Origin: Burkholderiaceae bacterium
GTDB taxonomy: Bacteria; Pseudomonadota; Gammaproteobacteria; Burkholderiales; Burkholderiaceae
Length of the DNA stretch: 64,000 bases
NCBI GenBank assembly: GCA_021166835.1
Contig: JAJPEN010000090.1
Location: forward strand, 1-64,000
Reading direction: 5' to 3'
The notes under the pieces were generated by a model. That model made no database searches. It had not been told where the DNA came from and saw only the letters and a program-made list of their open reading frames with translations. The translations under genes were made by a program, and so were the position numbers. How positions within the stretch are numbered: the stretch's first letter is position 1; each line of letters begins with the position of its first letter. This document shows, in pieces, positions 46,023 to 54,082 of this stretch.

Positions 46023-47615
46023 TCAGCGCGAGGGCACTGCCTCTTCGGTGCGCGAAGTGCGCGGCTTCTTCATCCAGACGATCGGCTTGGCCACCGGAGG
46101 CAGCGGAACGATCCCTGCCTGCTCGAGTGTCTTCTCCAGCTCGCGCCCTTCGGGTTCGGCCAGGGCCGCGGTGATCGCGCCGCGCAGCTCCTGCGCGGCG
46201 TCGGCGCCGGGCGGCGTGGAAGACTCGAGCGCGCGCACGACGAGCGTGTCGAAGATGCGCGTGAAGCTCGCGCGTCCGCGGCGATGCGTGTCGCCATAGC
46301 CCTTGAGCACGTGCGGCACCTCGGCGAGCGCCGCGGCGAATACCGGCGACAGCGGCAGCATCTTCTCGAGCGCGGCGAGCCACCGTTCGATCGCTTCCTG
46401 TTCCTCGCGAAAGCGCAGCGACCCGCGGCGCATCCGTCGCATCTTCGCAAGGGTGCGCAGCATCAGGAAGCCGCCGACGTGCGTGCTCGGCAGGTACATG
46501 CCGCGGTTCAGCGTGTCCAGCTTGTTGTTCTTCACCGCCCAGTCGCGCAGCCGCTTGCCCAGCCCTCCGGGCAGCACGGAAGCCAGTTCGTCGACGCCGG
46601 GCTTGAAGTATTCGACGATGCGAACGATCTCGCCGTCGCGCGCGCGCGCTTCGCCGCGGATGCGCTCGACGCGGCTGCGTCGCGACTTCAGGTCGGCGAC
46701 GCGGATGACGTCTTCGTAGCTCATCCACAGCGCCAGGTAGCGCGCTGCCTCGGCGAGCGCCCGCGCGACCGTCGGCTGGCCCTGTGCATCGCCGGCAGCG
46801 GCGACCAGGCGCTGCAGGCGCTCGACGTACTGGCGCGCATAAGCCGCGTCCTGGTAGTCGAGCACGCGCACGACGCCGTGCGCGGCGTTCTCGCGCATGG
46901 CCGCGGGCAGCGTCGCCAGCAGCGGCGCCCACATCTCGGGCGCGGCGCGGCCCGCCGGTTGGGCCGCGGCGAAGGCTTCGTGCGCCGCGCCGGTGGCGAC
47001 CGCGTCGTAGGCGGCGCCGAAACCGGCCAGGCTCGTCGCGACGCCGAGGCCGCCGCCGCGGATGACCCGCTCGCAGACTTCGCGCGACCACGGCAGCACG
47101 CCCGAACCGGCCAGAGCGCCGAACATCACGGCGCTGATCACCGTGCGGTGCTCGGCCGCGAGCGCCGCCATGTCGAGCGTCAGATACTTCGCCGACAGTC
47201 GCCGGGCGGCGGCGTGCGCGAGCGACTCGTCGAAGCGGCCGTCGCCCATCTGCATCTTTTCCTGCGTCGTGTAGACGCGGCTCGACGACGAGATCAGCGT
47301 CGTGCGCTTCGGGTGCACGAAGCCGCGCTCGATCGTGCGCGCCGCCTCGAGCAGTTCGCTGGCGATGACGACGTCCACGCCGCCGGGCATCGGGCTCAAC
47401 GCGAAGACCGGCTGCGCACCGTCGGGCGCCGGCGTGCGCATCATCTCGACGTAGTAGCTGGTGGAGCCGGTGCGCTGCGCGACGCCGGGCACCGACGTGG
47501 CCTGCACCGGCAGCCCCTGGTCGAGCGCGCAGGCGACGATCCAGTCGTTCAGCACGCCGCCGCCTTCGCCGCCGAGCGCGGCGATCAGGATCGTCAGAGG
47601 TCGGTTCTCGTTCAT
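46023..47615 (-). CDS. iorB: Indolepyruvate:ferredoxin oxidoreductase, beta subunit
   Basis: This 530-residue subunit has the POR-gamma-type domain at its N-terminus: ILIAALGGEGGGVLNDWI, VPGVAQRTGSTSYYVE and VDVVIASELLEAARTIERGFV. A long helical C-terminal extension (about 200-530) is typical of the large IorB form in proteobacteria. With IorA it oxidatively decarboxylates an aryl-2-oxo acid to aryl-acyl-CoA and reduces ferredoxin. The ATG at 47615 lies 5 bases after the iorA stop. The long hairpin before the TPP enzyme follows it. Confidence 0.88.
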   Translation of the reverse strand: MNENRPLTILIAALGGEGGGVLNDWIVACALDQGLPVQATSVPGVAQRTGSTSYYVEMMRTPAPDGAQPVFALSPMPGGVDVVIASELLEAARTIERGFVHPKRTTLISSSSRVYTTQEKMQMGDGRFDESLAHAAARRLSAKYLTLDMAALAAEHRTVISAVMFGALAGSGVLPWSREVCERVIRGGGLGVATSLAGFGAAYDAVATGAAHEAFAAAQPAGRAAPEMWAPLLATLPAAMRENAAHGVVRVLDYQDAAYARQYVERLQRLVAAAGDAQGQPTVARALAEAARYLALWMSYEDVIRVADLKSRRSRVERIRGEARARDGEIVRIVEYFKPGVDELASVLPGGLGKRLRDWAVKNNKLDTLNRGMYLPSTHVGGFLMLRTLAKMRRMRRGSLRFREEQEAIERWLAALEKMLPLSPVFAAALAEVPHVLKGYGDTHRRGRASFTRIFDTLVVRALESSTPPGADAAQELRGAITAALAEPEGRELEKTLEQAGIVPLPPVAKPIVWMKKPRTSRTEEAVPSR

Positions 47616-47620
47616 CGGGT

Positions 47621-49768
47621 TCAGGCCGGTTGCAGCGGGCCGATGATCGCGCGGCGCAGTCGCGCCTTGATGCGATCCCAGCGGCTGGGGTTCGAGATGA
47701 TCTCGGCGCGCCAGAACGACGGGCACAGCGTGGCGGCATGCGCGACTTCGCCGCACAGCCCGCAGCCGACGCAGTCGTTCGTCACGTGCGCCACCGGGTC
47801 GACCTTCAGCGGATCGGTGGGCGTCTTCACCGTGAGCGTCGGGCAGCCCGAGAGGCGGATGCACGAGTGGTCGCCCGTGCAGGTGTCCTCGTCGACGCCG
47901 AAGCGCGTGCGCACGACGCGCTTGCCTTCGGCGAGCATCTTCGCGCGCAGCGGCTTGATGCGGCGCTGGCGTTCGAGCTGGCACTCGCCGTCGGCGATGA
48001 TCACCTTCAGGCCGTCGTACGAGGAGGTCAGCGCCTCCTTCAGCGTCTGCTTGACCTTGCCCACCTTGTAGTTGTCGACGGTGCGCAGCCACTTCACGCC
48101 CATGCCCTTCAGCGTGCTCTCGATCGTCACCTGGGTGGGCGTGGCGCTCGTGCCTTCGGCGACGCGCCGCGCTTCGGACGTCGGCGTGGAGATGACCTCC
48201 TGCGTGCCGGTGGCCGAGGTGTAGCCGTTCTTCATGATGACGAGCACGCCGTCGCCCTTGTTCAACAGCGCCGACGACACGCCCGAGATCAGCCCGTTGT
48301 GCCAGAAGCCGCCGTCGCCCATGATCGCGATCGGCCGCGTGGCGAGGAAATTCTTCACCCCCGCGCTGCTCGCCAGGCTCATTCCGTAGCCGAGGATCGA
48401 GTTGCCGAAGGAGAAGGGCGCGAAGGTGGCGAACGAGTGGCAGCCGATGTCGGTGGAGACGTGCAGCTTGCCGATCTCCTGCTCGACGAGCTTCAGCGCG
48501 GAGAACACCGGCCGTTCGGGACAGCCCGTGCAGAAGTTCGGCGGTCGTCCGGGCAGCAGTCCCTTGAACTCTTCGGTGGCCTGCTCGCGCAGCAGCTCGA
48601 CCTCGCGCAGCAGTTCGTCGGCGCCGCCACGCGGCAGCTCCGGCGCGTGCTGCGCGAGGAAACGCGACAACCCCTTCAGGATCAGTTCGGCGGTGTATTC
48701 GCCGCCCATCGACAGCAGGTCCTTGCCGTGCAGCTTCGTCTGCAGGTCGGCGCGGCGCAGGATCGTGCTGATCTCCTGCTCGATGAAGTCGGGCTGGCCT
48801 TCCTCGACGAGCAGCACCGCCCGCTTGCCGGCGAAGAACTGCGTGATCTGCTCGGGAACGAGCGGATAGACGATGTTCAGGTTCAGGATCGGGATCTGCG
48901 TCCTGCCGTATGCGTCGGCCAACCCGAGCGTCTGCAGGGCGCGGATCAGGTTGTTGTACAGGCCCCCCTGCACGACGATGCCGAGCGAGTCGTGCGGCCC
49001 GTCGAACAACTCGTTGAGCGCCGCGTCCACCACGTAGCGGCGCGCCGCCGGCATGCGTACCTCGTGCTTGAGCTTCTCGTGCTGGAAGGTGACGGGCGGG
49101 TGCGACAGCCGCGAGTAGTCGAAATTCGCCGGCTCCTTCTGCAGCTCGCGCGTGGAGATGCGCGGCTTGCGATTTTCCTTGCAGACGAAGCTGCCGCGCA
49201 CGTGACAGGCGCGGATGCGCAACTGCAGCATCACCGGCGTGTTCGACGCCTCCGACAGCTCGAAGCCGTGCTCGACCATCTTCACGATCGTCGGCAGGTT
49301 CGGCCGCGGATCGAGCAGCCACATGCCCGACTTCATCGCGAAGGCGTGCGTGCGCTCCTGGATGACGCTGGCGCCTTCGCCGTAGTCCTCGCCGACGACG
49401 ATGAGCGCCCCGCCCATCACGCCCGGCGAAGCGAGGTTCGACAGCGCGTCGGAAGCCACGTTGGTGCCGACCACCGATTTCCAGGTGACGGCGCCGCGCA
49501 CCGGGTACATGATCGAGGCGCCGAGCATCGCGGCGGCCGAGGCCTCGTTCGTGCACGCTTCCACGTGCACGCCGAGTTCGTCCATGTAGTCGCGCGCCTG
49601 CACCATGACGTCGAGCAGGTGCGAGACGGGCGCGCCCTGGTAGCCGCCGACGTAGGTGACGCCCGATTGCAGCAGAGCCTTCGTCACGGCGAGAATGCCC
49701 TCGCCGTGGAAAGTTTCGCCGTTGCCGAGCGAGAGCGAGCGGATCTCGTTGCTGAAGGAGACTTCCAC
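47621..49768 (-). CDS. iorA: Indolepyruvate:ferredoxin oxidoreductase, alpha subunit
   Basis: The 715-residue subunit combines the POR alpha-type domain (GGYQGAPVSHLLD, EACTNEASAAAMLGASI), the TPP domain (CTGCPERPVFSAL, GCHSFATFAPF, IMGDGGFWHNG) and a C-terminal ferredoxin-like region with CVGCGLCGEVAHAATLCPSF. Together with IorB it converts indolepyruvate, phenylpyruvate or related acids to the acyl-CoA. It is the first gene of a minus-strand series for 2-oxo and 2-hydroxy acids and is divergent from a LysR regulator. In organisms with an anaerobic benzoyl-CoA route, arylacetyl-CoA is a feeder compound; the link here is inference. Confidence 0.9.
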   Translation of the reverse strand: MEVSFSNEIRSLSLGNGETFHGEGILAVTKALLQSGVTYVGGYQGAPVSHLLDVMVQARDYMDELGVHVEACTNEASAAAMLGASIMYPVRGAVTWKSVVGTNVASDALSNLASPGVMGGALIVVGEDYGEGASVIQERTHAFAMKSGMWLLDPRPNLPTIVKMVEHGFELSEASNTPVMLQLRIRACHVRGSFVCKENRKPRISTRELQKEPANFDYSRLSHPPVTFQHEKLKHEVRMPAARRYVVDAALNELFDGPHDSLGIVVQGGLYNNLIRALQTLGLADAYGRTQIPILNLNIVYPLVPEQITQFFAGKRAVLLVEEGQPDFIEQEISTILRRADLQTKLHGKDLLSMGGEYTAELILKGLSRFLAQHAPELPRGGADELLREVELLREQATEEFKGLLPGRPPNFCTGCPERPVFSALKLVEQEIGKLHVSTDIGCHSFATFAPFSFGNSILGYGMSLASSAGVKNFLATRPIAIMGDGGFWHNGLISGVSSALLNKGDGVLVIMKNGYTSATGTQEVISTPTSEARRVAEGTSATPTQVTIESTLKGMGVKWLRTVDNYKVGKVKQTLKEALTSSYDGLKVIIADGECQLERQRRIKPLRAKMLAEGKRVVRTRFGVDEDTCTGDHSCIRLSGCPTLTVKTPTDPLKVDPVAHVTNDCVGCGLCGEVAHAATLCPSFWRAEIISNPSRWDRIKARLRRAIIGPLQPA

Positions 49769-49873
49769 GCGGAACTCCCGGGTTCGAGGTTGTGCGAGGG
49801 ACGGGCGGGAGGCGGGATCGCGCAGGGCCGCCGTGGCCGCCCTTGATCGTCCATCAAGTTAAACGTAGGCTAC

Positions 49874-49919
49874 TCATTCGTCAAATGGATTATCAGAATC
49901 CATCGAATTGACGAAATGA
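49874..49919. promoter_or_regulatory. Imperfect dyad in the iorA-lysR divergent region
   Basis: CGTCAA (49879-49884) and ATGGATT (49885-49891) are mirrored by AATCCAT (49897-49903) and TTGACG (49908-49913), with CGAA inserted on the right side. Outer TCATT and AAATGA extend the symmetry. The dyad is AT-rich and lies 20-60 bases upstream of the LysR gene, about 110 bases upstream of iorA. It is a good candidate for LysR binding, but an RNA role near the lysR start cannot be excluded. Confidence 0.5.
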
Positions 49920-49937
49920 ATGTCGGAGGCGGATACG

Positions 49938-50936
49938 ATGGCGGCTGTCGCATCGTCGAGGAGCGTGGCCGGCGATTCCCCCTCGTCGAGGAGCGTCGTC
50001 GACGATCCCCCATCCCCGAAGAGCGCCCTCGGGGACCCCCGCTTCTTCGCCCGCCTGGACCTGAACCTGCTGCGGGTGCTGGTGGCGATCGCGCGTTTCC
50101 GGTCGGTGACCGAAGCGGGGCGCCATCTTTCGCTGAGCCAGCCGGCCACCAGCAACGCGCTGGCGCGCCTGCGCGAGGCCTTCGACGATCCGCTCTTCGT
50201 GCGTGCGCCGGGCGCGCTGGCGCCGACGCCGCTGGCGGCGCGCGTCGCGCCGATCGTCGCACGGCACCTCGAGGAACTCGAAGCGGCCCTCGGCGAGCAC
50301 CGGCCCTTCGATCCCGCGAGCAGCGCCACCGAATGGCGGCTGTCGCTGTCGGACCTCGGCGAGATCGTCTTCCTGTCGGCGATCGTCGAGGCGGTGCGCA
50401 GCGACGCGCCGCACACGCGCGTGACGAACGCTTCGGTGCCGGTCGAGCGCGTCGCCGATGCGCTGGCGCATCGCGAGATCGATCTCGCCGTGGGGATCAT
50501 GGACCCGCGGCAACGGGGGCTTCGCTCCACCGTGCTGTTTCGCGAGCGCTACGTTGCGCTCAGCCGCCGCGATTGCCCGCGCGCCTGGCGCACGCGGCGC
50601 GGTTTCGCCGATGCGCCGCTCGCCGTGGCCTCGCCCACGGCGACCTACCACGGCGAGATCGCCGAGCGCATCGAGCGTGTCCGGCTGCACAGCGGCATCG
50701 TCGTGCACGCCAGGCATTTCTCGACGATGCCGGACCTCGTGGCCCGCGGCGAACTGGTGGCGATCGTCCCCGAGATGTTCGCGTCGATGGCGTGCGAGCG
50801 GCACGATCTGGCGATGTGGCCGATCCCGACGCCGACGCCGCGCTACGAGGTCTGCATGGTCTGGCACGGCGCGCTCGACACCGATCCCGCGCAGCAGTGG
50901 CTGCGCGAGCGGGTGCTGCAGGCATTCGGGCGATGA
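49938..50936 (+). CDS. LysR-family transcriptional regulator
   Basis: This 332-residue regulator has a winged helix-turn-helix (about 38-95: LDLNLLRVLVAIARFRSVTEAGRHLSLSQPATSNALARLR, split here by the RFRSVTEAG turn) and a substrate-binding domain to the end. The N-terminus holds about 30 extra residues made of three 10-residue repeats. The ATG at 49938 has GGAGG eight bases upstream; an ATG at 49920 lacks a site. Its stop overlaps the next reading frame, the acyl-CoA ligase. It is divergent from iorA and probably regulates iorAB and the ligase. Confidence 0.87.
   Translation: MAAVASSRSVAGDSPSSRSVVDDPPSPKSALGDPRFFARLDLNLLRVLVAIARFRSVTEAGRHLSLSQPATSNALARLREAFDDPLFVRAPGALAPTPLAARVAPIVARHLEELEAALGEHRPFDPASSATEWRLSLSDLGEIVFLSAIVEAVRSDAPHTRVTNASVPVERVADALAHREIDLAVGIMDPRQRGLRSTVLFRERYVALSRRDCPRAWRTRRGFADAPLAVASPTATYHGEIAERIERVRLHSGIVVHARHFSTMPDLVARGELVAIVPEMFASMACERHDLAMWPIPTPTPRYEVCMVWHGALDTDPAQQWLRERVLQAFGR
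49953..50042 (+). repeat. Three tandem 30-bp repeats in the lysR N-terminal extension
   Basis: Three 30-bp units lie at 49953-49982, 49983-50012 and 50013-50042. Units 1 and 2 share TCGTCGAGGAGCGT, and unit 3 is more diverged. They encode SSRSVAGDSP, SSRSVVDDPP and SPKSALGDPR. The repeat keeps the reading frame and precedes the DNA-binding domain. Confidence 0.85.
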
Positions 50937-50944
50937 GGCGATCC

Positions 50945-52669
50945 ATGGACGTCCCGCACAAGCTGATTCTCGACTACGCCCTCGAACACGGGGAGACGAA
51001 GGCCGAGCTCATCTACCTGACGCAGCCGGTCGGAGGCGACAGGGCGGTCGACTACACCTGGGGGCAGGTGATCGACCAGTCGCGGCGCATGGCCGCCCAT
51101 TTGCGCAGCCGGGGTTTCGAGCCGGGCGCGCGCATCGCAATGCTGACGAAGAACTGCGCGCACTTCGTCATGGCAGAGCTGGCGATCTGGATGGCCGGCT
51201 ACACCACGGTGGCGATCTTCCCCACCGAGACGGCGGACACCGTGCGCTTCGTGCTCGAGCACAGCGAAGCGAGCCTGCTGTTCGTCGGCAAGCTCGACGA
51301 TTGGCCGCGACAGCGGCGCGGCGTGCCGCAGGGATTGCCCTGCATCGCGCTGCCGCTTGCGCCGACGGCCGATTTCGACAGCTGGGACGCGATCGTCGCG
51401 AACGAGCAGCCGATCCCCGGCCGGCCGCAGCGCCGCGCCGACGACCTCGCGATGATCCTGTACACCTCGGGGTCGACCGGAACACCGAAGGGCGTGATGA
51501 CGAGTTTCGCCGGCATCACCCGCGCGGCCGAGGGAATCGGGATGCACACCCGCGCGGTCGTCGGGCGGGATCTCGATCACCGTACGCTGTCGTACCTGCC
51601 GCTGGCGCACTGCTACGAGCGCTCCTGGGTCGAAGCCGCGTCGCTGATGAACGGGCGCAACCGGGTGTACTTCGTCGAGTCGCTTGACACCTTCCTGCGC
51701 GATCTGCGGCGCGCGCGACCGACCACTTTCCTTTCCGTTCCTCGGTTGTGGGCGAAGTTCCAGCAGAGCGTCTTCGAACGGATGCCGCCGGCGAAGCTCG
51801 ACCGGCTGCTGCGCATTCCCGTGGTGCGCGGCGTCGTTGCCCGCAAGGTGCGCGAAGGCCTGGGCCTGGATCACGTGATCGTCGCGGGAAGCGGAGCGGC
51901 GCCGATTCCGCCGGATCTGATCGCCTGGTATCGCCGGATCGGACTGCGGCTGCACGAGGGCTACGCGATGACCGAGGACGCGGCGTATTCGCACAGCTCC
52001 ACTTCCGCGCACAACGAGCCGGGCTGCGTCGGCGTCGCCCTGCCGGGCGTGCAGGTGCGCATCAGCGAGGAAGGCGAAATCCTGATCCGGTCGCCGGCGC
52101 AGATGGTCGGCTATTACAGGCAGCCCGAGCTCGACGCGCAGTCGTTCACCGACGACGGGTTCTTCCCCACCGGCGACCTCGGCGAGTTGCGGGCGGACGG
52201 CCTGCTGAAGATCACCGGCCGCGCGAAGGAGCTGTTCAAGACCGCCAAGGGGAAGTACGTCGCACCGTCGCCGATCGAGAACCGGCTGAACGCGCACCCG
52301 ATGGTCGAGATGTCGCTCGTCGCCGGCGCCGGACAGCCCGGCCCGTGCGCCATCGTGCAGCTCGACGAGAGCCTGCGCCCGCGGCTGGCCGACCCGGCGC
52401 TGCGCGCGCGTGTGCAAGGCGAGCTGGAGCGGCTGCTCGACGAGGTGAACGCCCAGCTGCCCGATTACGCACGGCTGCGCACGCTCGTCGTCGCGACCGA
52501 GCCGTGGTCGATCGAGAACGGCTGTCTCACGCCGACGATGAAGCTGCGCCGCGCCCGCATCGAGGCGGCTGTGCAGCCGTGGGTGGAGCAGTGGTACGCC
52601 AGCGGGCGGAAGGTGCAATGGGCCGGCGAGCAGGTTCGCGAGCCCTCTGCGCAGCCCGCCGCCACCTGA
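50945..52669 (+). CDS. AMP-forming acyl-CoA synthetase
   Basis: This ANL-superfamily ligase of 574 residues has the P-loop YTSGSTGTPKGVMTSF (about 174-189), YLPLAHCYERSW, YAMTEDAAYSH and FFPTGDLGELRADGLLKITGRAKE. The C-terminus has TPTMKLRRARIE, which carries the catalytic Lys region. It resembles long-chain FadD15-type synthetases. The ATG at 50945 has GAGG upstream; an in-frame ATG at 50933 overlaps the lysR stop by 4 bases. Either way it is co-transcribed with lysR. The substrate is unknown but may be an aryl or fatty acid linked to the ior genes. Confidence 0.88.
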   Translation: MDVPHKLILDYALEHGETKAELIYLTQPVGGDRAVDYTWGQVIDQSRRMAAHLRSRGFEPGARIAMLTKNCAHFVMAELAIWMAGYTTVAIFPTETADTVRFVLEHSEASLLFVGKLDDWPRQRRGVPQGLPCIALPLAPTADFDSWDAIVANEQPIPGRPQRRADDLAMILYTSGSTGTPKGVMTSFAGITRAAEGIGMHTRAVVGRDLDHRTLSYLPLAHCYERSWVEAASLMNGRNRVYFVESLDTFLRDLRRARPTTFLSVPRLWAKFQQSVFERMPPAKLDRLLRIPVVRGVVARKVREGLGLDHVIVAGSGAAPIPPDLIAWYRRIGLRLHEGYAMTEDAAYSHSSTSAHNEPGCVGVALPGVQVRISEEGEILIRSPAQMVGYYRQPELDAQSFTDDGFFPTGDLGELRADGLLKITGRAKELFKTAKGKYVAPSPIENRLNAHPMVEMSLVAGAGQPGPCAIVQLDESLRPRLADPALRARVQGELERLLDEVNAQLPDYARLRTLVVATEPWSIENGCLTPTMKLRRARIEAAVQPWVEQWYASGRKVQWAGEQVREPSAQPAAT

Positions 52670-52683
52670 GAGGTTCTTCAGTC

Positions 52684-53121
52684 GGTGGGTTCGGCTGGCT
52701 CTTGTAGCGCCCGGGTTCGATCCACTTGCGCGACGGCTCGCCGGCGGGCGTTTGCGCTACGCGCCAGAACCCCTCCTTCAGGACGATGCGGTTCAGGTCC
52801 CGCACGTCACCCTCGCTCAATGGCCGGTCCTCGCGGGCCAGCGAACGCACCAGCTCGATGGCCACGTCGTGCCCGCGCATTTCCTCGTACTCGCGCAGCA
52901 GATGTTCCCCTCGTGTGGCCATGGATCAGCAGCAGCAGCGTTTCGCCGTAGGTGAGCGTATTGCCCTCGAGGTGGTTGGAGTTGTAGCTCCACCCGACTC
53001 GCAGGCGTTGCCACAGGCGGCTTTCGTTCGCGGCCGGCAAGGGCTGCGCCGCCAGCCAGTCGCCCGCGAGTTTTCGCAGGTCGTCCGGAAGGGAGTCGAG
53101 CCAGTGAGTTGCCGCGTTCAT
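52684..53121 (-). pseudogene. Fic-family protein remnant, frameshifted and truncated
   Basis: The N-terminal part reads MNAATHWLDSLPDDL to VGWSYNSNHLEGNTLTYGET and LLLLIHG, the usual start of Fic AMPylator-like proteins, including the inhibitory-helix-like SNHLEGNT. After HGHTRG the frame is lost. The next frame continues with EHLLREYEEMRGHDVAIELVRSLA, DLNRIVLKEGFW and EPGRYKSQPN. A one-base change in the C run at 52907-52910 explains the break. The sequence stops resembling Fic near 52,690, before the catalytic HPFxxGNGR core, so no active enzyme is made. It lies 12 bases from the tRNA-Arg 3' end. Confidence 0.82.
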
Positions 53122-53133
53122 GCGCCATGTCGG

Positions 53134-53209
53134 TGGCGCCCCCGGCACGAATCGAACGTGCGACCCTCCCCTTAGGAGGGGGATGCTCTATCCACTGAGC
53201 TACGGGGGC
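53134..53209 (-). tRNA. tRNA-Arg (anticodon CCU)
   Basis: The reverse strand folds into a full cloverleaf: acceptor GCCCCCG/CGGGGGC, D stem GCTC/GAGC, anticodon stem TCCCC/GGGGA with loop CTCCTAA, T stem GCACG/CGTGC with TTCGATT, and an encoded 3' CCA. The anticodon CCT reads AGG. A -10-like TAGAAT (reverse strand, 53219-53224) lies about 10 bases upstream. tRNA-Arg 3' ends are frequent integration sites, and the broken fic gene lies just downstream. Confidence 0.97.
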
Positions 53210-53318
53210 GTGTCGAAGATTCTACCGAAGGCTCGTCTGCGGACGGTGGCACGGTCGACCTGCCGCAGGCTCCTCGATATGGTAATATGGGTGTGTCTTA
53301 CGGCTCGCTGGTTTTCGA

Positions 53319-53618
53319 ATGAAGACGACGATCGAAATCCCGGACGACCTGCTGCTGCGCGCGAAGCGGGAGGCGCTCGCGCGCAAAACGACCCTGCGCG
53401 CGATCGTCGAGGAAGCGTTGCAGCGCGCATTAGGCCCCGCGCCCGAATCGGTTCCCTCGTTGCGAACCGTCACCTGGGGAGCGGGCGGACGCGGTTCCCG
53501 CGCCCTCGATGCGAAGACCGTGCGCAGCGCGCTCGCGCGGGAACGCGAGGGGCCGCAGGACGACGAGTACTGGCGCAGGCGCTTCGGCTTCGTTCCATCC
53601 GGCGTTTCGCGGCGATGA
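53319..53618 (+). CDS. vapB: VapB-type antitoxin
   Basis: The 99-residue protein has a ribbon-helix-helix-like N-terminus (MKTTIEIPDDLLLRAKREALARKTTLRAIVEEALQRAL, broken at LLLRAK for the helix start) and a charged, flexible C-terminus that would wrap the toxin. Its stop overlaps the toxin start by 4 bases. Upstream, ATATGG repeats (53277-53282 and 53285-53290) could be part of an autoregulated promoter. No clear ribosome site is visible. Confidence 0.85.
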   Translation: MKTTIEIPDDLLLRAKREALARKTTLRAIVEEALQRALGPAPESVPSLRTVTWGAGGRGSRALDAKTVRSALAREREGPQDDEYWRRRFGFVPSGVSRR

Positions 53619-54082
53619 TCGCCGTCGACACGAACATCCTCGTCTACGCTCACCGCGCGGACAGCGAGTTCCATCGTCCGGCGCTCGCCGCGCTCGAAGC
53701 GCTGGCAGCCCAGTCGGGCGGTTGGGCGATTCCGTGGCCGTGCGTGCACGAATTCCTGTCGGTGGTCACCGGGCCCGCCTTCGGAGCGCGCCGCACGCCG
53801 CCCGAAGTCGCCTTCGAGACGTTGCGGACCTGGCTCGCGCATCCGCGTTGCACGGCGCTCGCCGAGACCGACGCGCATTTCACGTTGCTCGAAGCGTTGA
53901 CGCAACGCGCCGCGCTGCGCGGCGGCGCATTGCACGACGCCCGTATCGCCGCGATCTGCATCGGGCACCGTGTGGAAGAATTGTGGACCTGCGATCGGGA
54001 TTTCGACCGTTTCCCCGATCTGCGCATTCGCAATCCGCTCGTGCCGTCGCTGCACGAACCCGCGCCGCGTCTGTACGCCTGA
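53615..54082 (+). CDS. vapC: VapC-type PIN-domain toxin
   Basis: This PIN-domain RNase of 155 residues starts IAVDTNILVYAHR, with the first acidic metal ligand. It has the second acidic residue in CVHEFLSVV and LHDARIAAIC and TCDRDFDRFPDL near the C-terminus, completing the active site. VapC toxins cleave tRNA or rRNA when antitoxin is lost. It follows vapB by a 4-base overlap, and its stop overlaps the next start by one base. Confidence 0.88.
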   Translation: MIAVDTNILVYAHRADSEFHRPALAALEALAAQSGGWAIPWPCVHEFLSVVTGPAFGARRTPPEVAFETLRTWLAHPRCTALAETDAHFTLLEALTQRAALRGGALHDARIAAICIGHRVEELWTCDRDFDRFPDLRIRNPLVPSLHEPAPRLYA

